This document shows positions 7,055 through 16,113 of a stretch of 48,554 bases of DNA, piece by piece. A model generated the notes under the pieces. That model saw only the letters and a program-made list of their open reading frames with translations, was not told the origin of the DNA and did no database searches. The translations under genes and the position numbers were made by a program. The stretch is from a bacterium (GTDB taxonomy: Bacteria; Planctomycetota; Planctomycetia; Kolteriales; Kolteriaceae): the NCBI GenBank assembly GCA_019753235.1, contig JAIELF010000045.1, forward strand, positions 1 to 48,554, given 5' to 3'. Position 1 is the first letter of the stretch; each line of letters begins with the position of its first letter.

Positions 7055-7093
7055 TTTCAAGACCGGTGCGATCGGCCACTCCGCCACCCGTCC
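7055..7093 (-). pseudogene. 5' half of tRNA-Ser(UGA), truncated at the anticodon loop
   Basis: Read on the minus strand, the piece gives an acceptor strand GGACGGG, TG, a D arm with GCG/CGC stem around GAGTGGCCGAT, the base A, an anticodon stem CCGGT and the loop CTTGAAA with anticodon TGA. The next bases (TTAGT) do not pair with the stem, and no T arm follows. This is the layout of a tRNA-Ser 5' half. The break right after the anticodon loop matches a known integration sublocation of tyrosine recombinases. I infer that an intact copy lies at the other end of the element, outside the window. Confidence 0.75.
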
Positions 7094-7266
7094 AAGATTA
7101 GGATCGCTTGCCGAGGGGGAAGGTTCGCGAAAACTCCCTCTCGGACGACGTCTCTACTCGTATCGGAGATCCAATGGGGGCTGTCAAGGGGGCAATCGGC
7201 AGTTGATGACGCTTTCTGAGGAAAGACAAGACTAGAGAGATGGTGCCGGCTCCAAAGCGAAACAAT
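7094..7266. other. Gap between tRNA fragment and next gene
   Basis: Nothing beyond the upstream flank of the tRNA half gene is seen here. There is no coding frame of credible length. Confidence 0.4.
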
Positions 7267-7719
7267 TTACTTGCGATAAGTTGCTGCTGGTTTGGCGGCG
7301 GGCGCGTCTTCTTCTAAGCCGACCGTGTAGACGAATCCCTGAAAGCCGACTTCTTGGCCGCGGGTGACACGGACCTCTGTGTAACGGGGGTCGGCATGAA
7401 GAACGAGAATCTCGTCTGCCCAAACCAAGTCGGCGTGAAGTTGCCTAAACCATTCTCTGGCAACTTGAATGTCTTTTGCCTTTCCACGAGTCTCCGCTTC
7501 GCGAAGCCGGCGAGTCATTCGACGCGTCTCCGCACAGAGTGCTCGGCTGCTACAGACGGCTACTGGTCTATCGGGTACGACGTTGGCACCCTCTTGATAG
7601 CGAAGCTCGGGCCAGGCCTCGAGCTTGCTTCGGCCACGAAAGTTGCCATGCGCTTGGTAATAGAAACCGACCGGCACGATCACGCACATCGCCACGAACA
7701 TCAAACCGATCCAACGCAT
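7267..7719 (-). CDS. Hypothetical membrane-anchored protein, 150 aa
   Basis: The protein starts with a hydrophobic segment (IGLMFVAMCVIVPVGFYY, about residues 4-21) that should anchor it in a membrane, followed by a soluble domain. The middle part (TRRMTRRLREAETRGKAKDIQ) is a charged helix, and the rest holds strands such as ADEILVLHADPRYTEVRV. The C-terminus is Ala/Pro-rich. I chose the ATG at 7719 over the TTG one codon earlier; GGGAG lies upstream. It is the first chromosomal gene next to the attachment site and has no operon partner in close spacing. No family recognised. Confidence 0.65.
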   Translation of the reverse strand: MRWIGLMFVAMCVIVPVGFYYQAHGNFRGRSKLEAWPELRYQEGANVVPDRPVAVCSSRALCAETRRMTRRLREAETRGKAKDIQVAREWFRQLHADLVWADEILVLHADPRYTEVRVTRGQEVGFQGFVYTVGLEEDAPAAKPAATYRK

Positions 7720-7878
7720 CAAAGATAACTCCCACGAGCTCCCTCGTCCGACGGGAAGAAGCTTCTCTGGTCATTGTACAGCTTGCCGTTCGCGCAGTTG
7801 GAGAAAGCCGATCCGACGGAGCAATCCGAGTGATTCTTTGGGGCTGACGGCTTTGGAGTTGTCGATACGCAACGATGC

Positions 7879-9240
7879 TTAGATCGTCATCATGGGGCCA
7901 TGCAAGAAGTAGTCGTGTGCCACTTCGTCGAGAATCGACGGCGTCATTGCACTTGGGATCTCAAGATAGTCACATCGGTCGACCAGTTGTCGAAGTAGAT
8001 CTCTCGGATGACATCGCCGCTTGGGACGATCGGCATCGCGGTAATGCTTCGAGATGAGGTGTTCGAGAGCATCGGCATTGAAACGGACGTTCATCGTGGC
8101 CGCCACATTTTGCATGAGTCTGGCGAACTCAGCGTCGTCGGGGTCGGGAACGTGAATCTTGTAAGGGATTCGGCGAAGAAAGGCTTCGTCCACGAGGTCC
8201 TTTGGTTCGAGATTGGTCGAGAAGATGACCATGGCATGAAAGGGAACTTCGATCCTTTTGCCCGTATGAAGCGTGAGCAGGTCGATATTTCGATCGAGAG
8301 GGACGATCCAGCGATTGAGCAGATCCGCGGGCGAAACGCGTTGCCGACCAAAGTCGTCGATCACGAGAACGCCGCCGTTAGCTTTCATTTGTAGCGGGGC
8401 TTCGCTGATATTGGCGAGCATGTTGTGCTGAACATCAAGTGCCTCAAGGGTCAGTTCACCGCCGGCAACGACGGTTGGACGCTTGACAAGAATCCATCTT
8501 CCGTCGTGACTGTCTTGTTTCAAGAAGCCTTGCTCTTTGTTGACTTCGACTGCTTCGTGATACGAAGGGTCGTAAAGCTTAATGACGACGTTGTCGACAA
8601 CGATGGCATTGGGGATCCAGAGATTCTGTTCGAAGCATCGACCGATGCGCTCGGCGATGGTGGTCTTGCCGTTGCCGGGCGATCCATAGAGGAACAATCC
8701 CGCCCCCGAACGGATCGCCGGTCCCAAGCGTTTCTTCAAGGCGGGGACCATTGAAATCGATTCGAACGATTTTTCGATTGCGCGCTTGTCGACGAGATCT
8801 CGGCGAATCTTCTGCTGATTCATTGCGTCGAGATAATCTTCCAATGTGACGGGCGCTGTTCCAACGTACGAGCAACTTTGCATCATTCGAAGAGCTTGTT
8901 GATGGCCTTCTTCCGTAAGTTGAATCGTGAAGTCGCCAAAGGTGGCAACATCTTTACTGACGATGAGGCGGCGCGTTCGCAAAGAGGCGATCTGCTTATC
9001 GACCAGTGAGAAGGGAAGCCCGATCACGCGAGCAATTTGCCGCCCCGTCGCGTCATAGACGCCGAGCAGATACTTCAGTATCAGCGATTCGATCCACCCT
9101 TCCGACAAGCCAATTTCGTCAATGGTTCGAGGCTCGCTGGGGAAGAACGATGCTTTCTCGATGATTGAAGTGGCGAGCTCTCCGCGCTCGATGGGCGACA
9201 GCGTGGTCATGTTTGATGCGGGCTCCGAGAGAACAGCCAT
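7879..9240 (-). CDS. AAA+ ATPase with N-terminal winged-helix-like region
   Basis: Numbered from the ATG at 9240 the protein has 453 residues. Residues 65-110 (ATGRQIARVIGLPFSLVDKQ and after) look like a winged helix. Walker A GSPGNGKTT is at 186-194 and Walker B GVLVIDDFG at 290-298. Arginine-rich segments (DEAFLRRIPYKI) then follow as in AAA+ lids. Proteins of this type are widespread in planctomycetes as predicted ATPases with chaperone-like activity, sometimes near pilus genes; none is near here. The frame is open upstream to 9339, but those residues look noncoding. The second ATG at 9210 is an alternative start. Target and pathway are unknown. Confidence 0.8.
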   Translation of the reverse strand: MAVLSEPASNMTTLSPIERGELATSIIEKASFFPSEPRTIDEIGLSEGWIESLILKYLLGVYDATGRQIARVIGLPFSLVDKQIASLRTRRLIVSKDVATFGDFTIQLTEEGHQQALRMMQSCSYVGTAPVTLEDYLDAMNQQKIRRDLVDKRAIEKSFESISMVPALKKRLGPAIRSGAGLFLYGSPGNGKTTIAERIGRCFEQNLWIPNAIVVDNVVIKLYDPSYHEAVEVNKEQGFLKQDSHDGRWILVKRPTVVAGGELTLEALDVQHNMLANISEAPLQMKANGGVLVIDDFGRQRVSPADLLNRWIVPLDRNIDLLTLHTGKRIEVPFHAMVIFSTNLEPKDLVDEAFLRRIPYKIHVPDPDDAEFARLMQNVAATMNVRFNADALEHLISKHYRDADRPKRRCHPRDLLRQLVDRCDYLEIPSAMTPSILDEVAHDYFLHGPMMTI

Positions 9241-9374
9241 GGACCGAGAAATGAATCGACCTGCGAAAAGTTTAGGTCGAGAAAGGCGATCTCTGGCAGG
9301 GATTCTGAAACAGGAGTGACTGGAGAATCGAATCGTCAAAATGATGAATGGCGGCGACGTTCCTATCAGCGAGG

Positions 9375-10094
9375 CTAGCGACGCCTGTCGAATTCATCGA
9401 CGGCACGGGCCGCTTCTTGCAAGAACGCTGACGGTTGCCTGGGACGGTTCTCGATTCGAGATGGATTCTCTGAGAGTTCGCGTGTGGAGTCAGTGCTCGG
9501 GCCCCAGTCGCTGGCCCACCGACTGATCAGATCTTCATCACGAACACGAGTCCGATTGGGCTTCGTCGGTGGTGCGATCGGCAACAAGTCGCGCGTGGCC
9601 ACGATGGCATCAAACGTGCCATCGAGCAGATCGCGAATCTCGCCTGGGAGCATGGGTTCGACGGTTCGCATCACGCTGGCAGAGACTTCGCCAGCTCGGC
9701 TGGCCAATATCGTTTGCCGAGATTTCTCGCTCAAGCCGATGCCGAAGAACGCCATCAGCATGCAGAGGACGCCTCCTTTGGCCAGCCCGAATAGGAAGCC
9801 GAGATGATGATCAAATCCTTCCATGCGAATGCTGGACATCGCTTCTCGATAGAGTCCGGCAACAAGATACATGACAAAGGCAATCGCGAGATAGATCACA
9901 AGAGCAGCAACGAATCGATTGGCGGGGGTATCGGTTCCGAACCAGGGAGCCATGTCTTTAGAAAGGGGGATGGCGACAAGGTAGCCGACGATGAGGGAGG
10001 CAATCGGAGCCAACTGGCTGGCCATTCCGCGCCAGGCTCCTTGCCAAGCGGAAACAACCATAACGACTATCGAGATCAAGTCGAACCAACCCAT
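9375..10094 (-). CDS. CvpA family membrane protein
   Basis: The first 165 residues carry four hydrophobic segments with the CvpA pattern: MGWFDLISIVVMVVSAWQGAWRGM at the start, SLIVGYLVAIPLS, VAALVIYLAIAFVMYLVAG, and GLAKGGVLCMLMAFFGIG. A polar, Arg-rich tail of about 90 residues follows. CvpA proteins are inner-membrane proteins linked to colicin V export and to envelope stress in enterobacteria; the molecular role is not settled. The ATG at 10094 has GGAGAG seven bases upstream, so I reject the longer frame to 10148. Confidence 0.85.
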   Translation of the reverse strand: MGWFDLISIVVMVVSAWQGAWRGMASQLAPIASLIVGYLVAIPLSKDMAPWFGTDTPANRFVAALVIYLAIAFVMYLVAGLYREAMSSIRMEGFDHHLGFLFGLAKGGVLCMLMAFFGIGLSEKSRQTILASRAGEVSASVMRTVEPMLPGEIRDLLDGTFDAIVATRDLLPIAPPTKPNRTRVRDEDLISRWASDWGPSTDSTRELSENPSRIENRPRQPSAFLQEAARAVDEFDRRR

Positions 10095-10204
10095 TGCAAC
10101 TCTCCGAAGTAGGACGCTTTTAGGGTTATGCCCGATCGGACATTCCACTCATCTAGATCACAAGCCAGAGTTGGGTGACCGCGTCAGCCAGCCCATCGGA
10201 CAAA

Positions 10205-10924
10205 TCAGCGAGTGACTTCATCCTGAAACGCCGAACTGATCCGATCGATGAGAGAGTCTTCGCTGTTGATCACCATTGTTCGCATATCGACGGGATGCGT
10301 GAGGTCCTGATACGCGAGTAGGCCGACAAAGAGCAGAACGGCATACGCCGCCGTGTTGGCCATGCTGCTTTGACCAAAGAATTTTAGCGCCGTGCCGAAC
10401 GACTTCTTTGTTCGCGGCCCAAGAATGCCCCATCGGACAGCCCAGATTTCGTCGAGCACCAGATGAGTTAGAAAACCGAGCGCGACGCCCCCCGCTTTGA
10501 ACAGGCGAACTTCTAGCGTGCCGATGTGACACATCATGAACGTCACAGTGAATGCAATGAGAAGAGCAGGGATGCTGTGAAACATTCCGCGATGAACGGT
10601 GAATCGACTGAGCAATTCCCCCACGCCAAAGCGAATGGCCAGATAACCCGCTAAGCCAATGCAGAGAAGTTCCTCGTGCGACAGATGGGCCGCTTGCAAC
10701 CGACTAAAGAGAGCCATCGGGACAACGGCGGCGCCGAAAGAGAGCATTTCACGAACAGGGGTGCTGTTGTCGCTATCAAGGTCGGGTAACATGCCCGCCA
10801 CACTGCATAACGTGCCAGCCACGATGCACGATGGGAGCGGCGCGAATTCGGTAAAATAGCCTGTAGCTCCGTAGGCCGCGCCGGCAAGCGTGCTCACGGT
10901 GATATGGGTACGAAAGTCGGCCAT
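10205..10924 (-). CDS. YdjM-like membrane-bound metal-dependent hydrolase
   Basis: This 239-aa membrane protein has the YdjM/DUF457 pattern: MADFRTHITVSTLAGAA with an N-terminal His, GMLPDLDSDNSTP with clustered aspartates, and FTVHRGMFHSIPALL with paired histidines. These residues are expected to bind metal at the membrane surface. About five hydrophobic helices are interspersed. The start at 10924 has AAGGAAAC upstream. It lies on the same strand as CvpA with a 110-base gap. Substrate is unknown. Confidence 0.85.
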   Translation of the reverse strand: MADFRTHITVSTLAGAAYGATGYFTEFAPLPSCIVAGTLCSVAGMLPDLDSDNSTPVREMLSFGAAVVPMALFSRLQAAHLSHEELLCIGLAGYLAIRFGVGELLSRFTVHRGMFHSIPALLIAFTVTFMMCHIGTLEVRLFKAGGVALGFLTHLVLDEIWAVRWGILGPRTKKSFGTALKFFGQSSMANTAAYAVLLFVGLLAYQDLTHPVDMRTMVINSEDSLIDRISSAFQDEVTR

Positions 10925-11117
10925 GATTGTTTCCTTGCCGAGCCAGTCCATCGCTCGTCTCCGCGAGCGATCCCCCCGAAGGAGGTAACGGATGGAGAGG
11001 TCTCATAAGCCCCGGCGAAAGATGCGTCAAGGGAATCTGAGTTGCAGAAAACCGACACGCGAACGACGGATCGTCTGGTAGGAATGAAAAATGGCCAAGC
11101 GAAGGGGCGATTCCGGA

Positions 11118-12509
11118 CTAGCCGGTGAAGATAGGCAGAATCGGCTTTCCAACGATAAGGTGCTTGGGAACACCTTGTTGATCGTGAAGGATCGTTTCAG
11201 TCGGGACGCCGAGAGCGTGGTAAATGGTGGCTGCCAAATCGCTGGGAGAGACCGGTTGACGCGAGGGGAAAGAGCCCGTCCGATCAGAAGCCCCGAACAG
11301 CATTCCTCCCTGTATACCGCCGCCGGCCAGGACGGCCGAGTAGCAGCGAGGCCAATGCTCGCGCCCGGCGACATTGGCGGTGATCTTCGGCCGACGACCG
11401 AACTCACCGACCCAGACGACGAGCGTCTCGTCCAGCAATCCGCGCATCGACAAGTCGTCCAGCAGTGCCGACAACGCTAGATCGGCCATCGGCATCAAAC
11501 TCTGCTTCAGGCGAACAAAGTTGTTCCCGTGCGTATCCCAGAACGACTGGCCGTCGTTTTGCCAATTCACCGTCACCAAGGGGACGCCTGCCTCGATGAG
11601 TCGCCGGGCAAGGAGAACCGATTGCCCGTGCGTGTTTCGACCGTATCGATCGCGAACAGTGGTAGGTTCCAGGCCGATATCGAAAGCCTGCTTGGTCCTA
11701 GGATCAAGGATCAATTGCATCGCCCGGTCGGCCAACGCATTCCAATCGCCGTTCCCCCATGGGGACTTTTGCTGATCGAGCGCTGTCACCAAATCATGAC
11801 GCGACGCCAAGCGGTCGACCGAATTCTCCGGTGATGTCGAGAGACCCGCGACATGAAAACCTGGATCGTTGGGATCTCCTACAAGGAACGGATCGAACCG
11901 TCGGCCAAGCCAACCGCCATGTTGACCGGGCGCTTTTCCACCAGGAGCGGCAGGATGCGAGACGATCCAAGGCAACGATACAAAGGGGGGCAGGGGAGAT
12001 GCCTCGGTCCGAAAGCTTGCCAGTGCCGAGCCGATGTGCGGCGTATCGCGTTCGCTGGGAGGGTCGGCATCAGAATTTCGCTTGGGCGCGTAGGCACCCG
12101 TCAGCATGTGATGAGCACTCGACAGGTGCGCGGGATCATCATGGGTCATCGATCGCACAATGGCCAATTGATGGACACGCTGAGCGATGTGCGGAAAATG
12201 CTCACCGATGATTGTGCCAGGGACACTCGTCGAGATGGGCTTAAACTCCCCCCGGATTTCTGCGGGAGCGTCGGGCTTGGGATCCCAAGTGTCGATGTGG
12301 CTGGGTCCGCCCCACATAAACAGAAGAATGCACCGTTTGGCTTTGCCGAAACCTGTTTGAGTTTGAGCGGAAGGGGCGGCCATCGACTGGGCCTGCCAAA
12401 GCCCCGTGGCCGATAACGTTGCGGCGCCGCACAGGCTCGACTGCAATAGGTGCCGGCGAGAAAGTTGGCTTTGCCGAAAGTCGGCACACGCGATGTTTCG
12501 TTTGCTCAT
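11118..12509 (-). CDS. DUF1501 domain-containing Tat-secreted protein
   Basis: The 463-aa protein begins with a Tat signal: SRRHLLQ at residues 17-23 followed by a hydrophobic stretch ending near AQSMAA. The mature part has DUF1501 features of the alkaline-phosphatase-like fold: CILLFMWGGPSHIDTWDPKP at the front, SVGxx-free core with HLSSAHHMLTG, GLLDETLVVWVGEFGRRPKI, and GREHWPRCYSAVLAGGGI. DUF1501 proteins in planctomycetes usually pair with DUF1549/DUF1553 proteins; here the only such protein is 15 kb away. The start was chosen because MSKRN begins the Tat peptide. The catalytic role of the family is not established. Confidence 0.88.
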   Translation of the reverse strand: MSKRNIACADFRQSQLSRRHLLQSSLCGAATLSATGLWQAQSMAAPSAQTQTGFGKAKRCILLFMWGGPSHIDTWDPKPDAPAEIRGEFKPISTSVPGTIIGEHFPHIAQRVHQLAIVRSMTHDDPAHLSSAHHMLTGAYAPKRNSDADPPSERDTPHIGSALASFRTEASPLPPFVSLPWIVSHPAAPGGKAPGQHGGWLGRRFDPFLVGDPNDPGFHVAGLSTSPENSVDRLASRHDLVTALDQQKSPWGNGDWNALADRAMQLILDPRTKQAFDIGLEPTTVRDRYGRNTHGQSVLLARRLIEAGVPLVTVNWQNDGQSFWDTHGNNFVRLKQSLMPMADLALSALLDDLSMRGLLDETLVVWVGEFGRRPKITANVAGREHWPRCYSAVLAGGGIQGGMLFGASDRTGSFPSRQPVSPSDLAATIYHALGVPTETILHDQQGVPKHLIVGKPILPIFTG

Positions 12510-12649
12510 GCAAGATCCCACGGATGAGGAAGGCTGGGCTCTCCTCCTCGCTGAAAGTCTAAGGGCTAACGCGGGCGAACACAATCCTTCCTTCCGCCTA
12601 TGGTCCCTTTTAACCAAACGAAGCTCGAACGATCGACGGAATAAACGGA

Positions 12650-13666
12650 TTAAGAGTCTCGCTTTGCGAGGATTCGACGAGCAAGAGCGGGGCTTCGGGC
12701 GGTAAAAGGGTCGTCTCCCTCATGCTTGGAAATCGAGTCGATGAACATGTTCATCTTGGCGTCGATGTCGTCGGCATGATGAACCAGAAACGCCTCCGGG
12801 ATCATCGGTACTTTGGGAGAACCCCATTCCGGTGTCCCTTGATGAGACAGGATGATGTGCTCGAGATAGAGGAGGATCTCCGGATCAACGTGACCCAACT
12901 CGCGAGCCGCCTCGCGCACCATGTCTCTGCCCATCACGATGTGCCCGATCAGCATCCCTTCGACCGTGTAGTCGGCGAGATCTGCCCCGAGTGCTAGCTC
13001 TTTCACTTTGCCGATGTCATGCAGAATACAGCCGGCCACAATAAGGTCGCGATTAAGAGGGGGAGACAGATCGGGGTAATACTCCAAGTACTTGTCGGCA
13101 AGGTAAATACCGGTTCGAACGACCGAGACTGTATGCTCCAAATACCCGCCGCGATAGGCGTGATGGTTTCGGCTGGCGGCCGGTTGCAAACGAATAATCT
13201 CTTCATTTGATCTCAAGAGATGCACAATGACATCGCGAAGCCCCGCGTTTGAAACACTCATCGCGTGTTCGATGAGTTCTTCCCAAAGGGAATCGACATC
13301 GAATCGGGTCCGCGCGACGAAGCGGTCGGGATCGTAACCATCTTCCTGATCATCGACCGTCGCGAGGCGAATGTTGGCGATCTCTACCTGCGGGCCAAAC
13401 TGTTTATGCTCTTGGTACGCGCCGCGAATTTTGAAGATCTGTCCAACGGACCAGCCTTCGCATTGATGGAAGTAAGGGGCATTCTCCCACACAGGAGCGC
13501 TGACCACGCGGAGTCGATCGCGAAACTTCATCGCGTAGTACGGCTTGCCATCCTTGGTCGATCGCTTGGTTTTTTCGGAGAGGAGCGCGAAGAAATCAGC
13601 AGTCTGACCTGGCTTGAGCAGCGAGAGTTCTGTTCGTTCGACTTTGCTCGATGTTCCGGATCCCAC
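12650..13666 (-). CDS. YhaM-like 3'-5' exoribonuclease (OB fold plus HD domain)
   Basis: This 338-aa protein has an N-terminal OB-like region (residues 20-105, with GQTADFFALLSEKT and FKIRGAYQEHKQ) and an HD domain with His178 in YLEHTV, His216-Asp217 in GCILHDIGK and His242 in LIGHIVMG. This order matches YhaM/CBF1, a metal-dependent 3'-5' exonuclease of RNA and DNA in the cytoplasm. The start is GTG; GAGGAG lies eight bases upstream. It sits 34 bases from the aldehyde dehydrogenase gene and may share its transcript. Confidence 0.88.
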   Translation of the reverse strand: MGSGTSSKVERTELSLLKPGQTADFFALLSEKTKRSTKDGKPYYAMKFRDRLRVVSAPVWENAPYFHQCEGWSVGQIFKIRGAYQEHKQFGPQVEIANIRLATVDDQEDGYDPDRFVARTRFDVDSLWEELIEHAMSVSNAGLRDVIVHLLRSNEEIIRLQPAASRNHHAYRGGYLEHTVSVVRTGIYLADKYLEYYPDLSPPLNRDLIVAGCILHDIGKVKELALGADLADYTVEGMLIGHIVMGRDMVREAARELGHVDPEILLYLEHIILSHQGTPEWGSPKVPMIPEAFLVHHADDIDAKMNMFIDSISKHEGDDPFTARSPALARRILAKRDS

Positions 13667-13700
13667 GACATGGTCTCCTCTTCATTTCACTGGGGGCTTT

Positions 13701-15116
13701 TCACCCGTGCCAGACGATCATTTTCTCTTCCGTCATCTCGCGGATGGCGTAGGCAGGTCCTTCTTTGCCCATGCCACTATCCTTTAATCCGCCGTAGGGC
13801 ATGACGTCGGCCCGGTACTGCGGTGCTGCGTTGATGTGAATGTTACCTGAGTCGACCTCGCGAAGGAAACGCATCGCCTTCCCAATATCGCGGGTGAAGA
13901 TCCCTGCTCCCAAGCCGTAGCGACTGTCGTTGGCCAAAGCGATCGCTTCGTCGATGTTGGCAAAGGACATCACCGCGACGGCCGGCCCGAAGAGTTCTTC
14001 GCGAGCAATGGTCATCGCCGGAGAGACGTCCGCCATCACCGTCGGGAAAACCATCGCTCCGTCGCGATCACCACCGATCAAACGTTTCGCCCCCTGGGCC
14101 GCCGCTTCATCAAGCCATTGGCAAACCCGTTTGGCGTCACTCTCGCGAACCATCGGCCCCATGGTGGTATGGGCATCGAGCGGATCTCCTACCTTGAGTG
14201 CCGACACTTTTGTTTTCAGCCGATCGAGAAACTGGTCTTTCATTCGGTGATCAATGAGAATGCGCTGCGTGCTGATGCAGACTTGACCCGCGTTGGCGAA
14301 GCCTGAGACGACTGCCGCTTGACTAACCGCTTCCATGTCGGCATCGTCCATGATCACCAGGGGGCAGTTGGATCCGAGTTCCATCGTGACCCGCTTCATT
14401 CCCGCGGTTTGACAAATCGTTTCGCCTACGGGAAAGCTGCCGGTGAAGGAGATTTTTCGAACTCGCCGATCACGGCAAAGTGCCGACCCGATCAAGGAAC
14501 CCGAGCCGGTGATGACTTGAAGCGATTCGGGGGGAAAACCTGCCTCGTGGAGGATCTCGGCCAGTTTGATTCCTGATAGAGGCGTATCGCTGGCAGGTTT
14601 AAGAATGACCGCGTTGCCGCCGGCCAGTGCGGGCCCGACTTTGTGCGCAACGAGATTGAGCGGGAAATTGAATGGGGTGATTGCGACCACCACGCCGCAC
14701 GGCACGCGCATGGTCCAACCGATCTTCCCCGCGCCGCCGGGAGCCGACTCCAGCGGGATCGCGTCGCCGGCAAGCCGACGAGCCTCCTCCGCCGACAGGT
14801 CCAGCGTCTCGGCCGCCCGGACGACTTCCCAACGGGACTCGGCCAGGATCTTTCCTTCTTCCTGCGTGATCGTGCGGGCAAACTCTTCCGATCGATCTCG
14901 CAACAACTGTGCCGCTCGGCGAAGCCAATCGGCCCGGTCTCGCGTGATGGTTTTCTTCATCGCCCCTGCCATGCGATCGGCGACCGCAAGGGCTTGCTCG
15001 ATTTGCTTTTCGTCGGCCACGGGGACCGTATCGATGAGCTGGCCGTTGTACGGAGACCGAACCTCGGTAAAGCTCGGGGTCTCGACTCGTTGACCGGCCA
15101 GAAGCATGTACGCCAT
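13701..15116 (-). CDS. NAD(P)-dependent aldehyde dehydrogenase
   Basis: The 471-aa protein has all catalytic markers of the ALDH superfamily: Asn150 in ITPFNFP, Lys173 in ILKPASDTP, the FTGSFPVGE nucleotide loop near 225, Glu246 in MELGSN and the nucleophile Cys280 in NAGQVCIST. The C-terminal YGGLKDSGMGKEGP is also typical. It oxidises an aldehyde to the acid. The sequence style is closest to GAPN/lactaldehyde-type enzymes, but substrate cannot be read from motifs. The ATG at 15116 begins MAYMLLAGQ, the usual N-terminal strand. Confidence 0.9.
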   Translation of the reverse strand: MAYMLLAGQRVETPSFTEVRSPYNGQLIDTVPVADEKQIEQALAVADRMAGAMKKTITRDRADWLRRAAQLLRDRSEEFARTITQEEGKILAESRWEVVRAAETLDLSAEEARRLAGDAIPLESAPGGAGKIGWTMRVPCGVVVAITPFNFPLNLVAHKVGPALAGGNAVILKPASDTPLSGIKLAEILHEAGFPPESLQVITGSGSLIGSALCRDRRVRKISFTGSFPVGETICQTAGMKRVTMELGSNCPLVIMDDADMEAVSQAAVVSGFANAGQVCISTQRILIDHRMKDQFLDRLKTKVSALKVGDPLDAHTTMGPMVRESDAKRVCQWLDEAAAQGAKRLIGGDRDGAMVFPTVMADVSPAMTIAREELFGPAVAVMSFANIDEAIALANDSRYGLGAGIFTRDIGKAMRFLREVDSGNIHINAAPQYRADVMPYGGLKDSGMGKEGPAYAIREMTEEKMIVWHG

Positions 15117-15147
15117 GGCGAAGGGATCCGTGATTGTAGAGAGACTA

Positions 15148-16113
15148 CTACGCCCGCTGGCCGATCTCGCCGGCCATGATCCGCTTGGCGAAATCTTCAA
15201 TCGTCCGCGCGAGCCCTTCTTTCAGCGGAATCGTCGGCTCCCAGCCGAGATTCTTTTTCGACCGAGTGATATCCGGGCGGCGCTGCTTCGGGTCGTCCGA
15301 TGGAAGAGGTTCATGCTTGATCGGCGCTTTGCTGCCGACGATCTCTTGAACGAGCCGAGCCAGTTCGAGCATGGTGAATTCACCGGGGTTGCCGATGTTG
15401 TGCGGCTCGTGACAATCGGGTCCCTCGTACGCCATCAAGCGAAGAAAACCTTCGATGAGATCGTCACAGTAACAAAACGACCGCGTCTGCGCGCCGTCGC
15501 CATAGACCGTCAATGGCTGGCCCGTCAGCGATTGCATGACAAAGTTGCTGACGACGCGCCCATCGTAGAGAGCCATCCTGGGACCGTAGGTGTTGAAGAT
15601 GCGAACGATGCGAGTGTCGACACCGTTGCCACGATGGTAATCCATTGTGAGGGTCTCGGCGATCCGTTTCCCCTCGTCATAGCAGGACCGAATTCCGATC
15701 GGGTTGACTTTGCCCCAGTAGCTCTCTGGTTGCGGATGGACTTCGGGGTCGCCATAGACTTCGCTGGTCGATGCTTGAAAGAACCGAGCTTTGACCCGTT
15801 TGGCCAAGCCAAGCATGTTCAGTGTCCCAAGGACAGAAGTCTTGACCGTCTTGATCGGGTTGTACTGATAGTGAACAGGCGAGGCGGGACAGGCGAGATT
15901 GAAGATCCAATCGACCTCGGCCAGAAAGGGCTCGGTCACATCGTGCCGAACCAGCTCGAAGCTTGGCTTGCCGACGAGATGCTCGATGTTTCGGCGATGG
16001 CCCGTGAAGTAATTGTCCATGCAGATGACGTCGTGACCTGCATTCACCAGGCGATCGCATAAGTGCGACCCGAGAAAACCTGCTCCGCCCGTTACCAAAA
16101 CGCGTTTGCCCAC
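15148..16113 (-). CDS. uxs: UDP-glucuronate decarboxylase (UDP-xylose synthase)
   Basis: This 321-aa extended SDR enzyme has the NAD-binding TGGAGFLG motif at 8-15, the UXS-specific [17 protein letters not shown] segment at 112-128, and catalytic Tyr145 and Lys149 in SCYDEGKR. The segment [10 protein letters not shown] and the RRPDITR motif near the C-terminus also fit. It converts UDP-glucuronate to UDP-xylose in the cytoplasm for surface polysaccharides. Start is GTG with AGGGAAAATC before it. The nearest glycosyl genes are outside the window. Confidence 0.92.
   Translation of the reverse strand: MGKRVLVTGGAGFLGSHLCDRLVNAGHDVICMDNYFTGHRRNIEHLVGKPSFELVRHDVTEPFLAEVDWIFNLACPASPVHYQYNPIKTVKTSVLGTLNMLGLAKRVKARFFQASTSEVYGDPEVHPQPESYWGKVNPIGIRSCYDEGKRIAETLTMDYHRGNGVDTRIVRIFNTYGPRMALYDGRVVSNFVMQSLTGQPLTVYGDGAQTRSFCYCDDLIEGFLRLMAYEGPDCHEPHNIGNPGEFTMLELARLVQEIVGSKAPIKHEPLPSDDPKQRRPDITRSKKNLGWEPTIPLKEGLARTIEDFAKRIMAGEIGQRA

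Larger units (their letters stand above)
1..7055 (-). mobile_element. Capsid-encoding prophage or satellite element, right-hand part
   Basis: All genes from the left edge to 6713 lie on the minus strand and belong to one virus-like set: an unknown 185-aa protein, a prohead protease-major capsid fusion, an AlpA-like HTH protein, a D5/P4-type primase-helicase and a zinc-ribbon protein. A repeat-rich noncoding end (6740-7055) runs into a tRNA-Ser half gene at 7055-7093, which I take as the right attachment junction. The right boundary is therefore inferred; the left end lies outside the window. No integrase, terminase, portal or tail gene is visible here, so this could be a whole phage seen in part, a degraded prophage, or a satellite that builds its own capsid, like the capsid-forming PICIs known in other phyla. 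Presence of the element is well supported; its class is an inference. Confidence 0.8.

Noticed and set aside
15106..16062. 318-residue open frame on the plus strand
   Set aside because: It lies antisense to uxs, which has all family motifs; the plus-strand product has no domain and is a codon-bias shadow.
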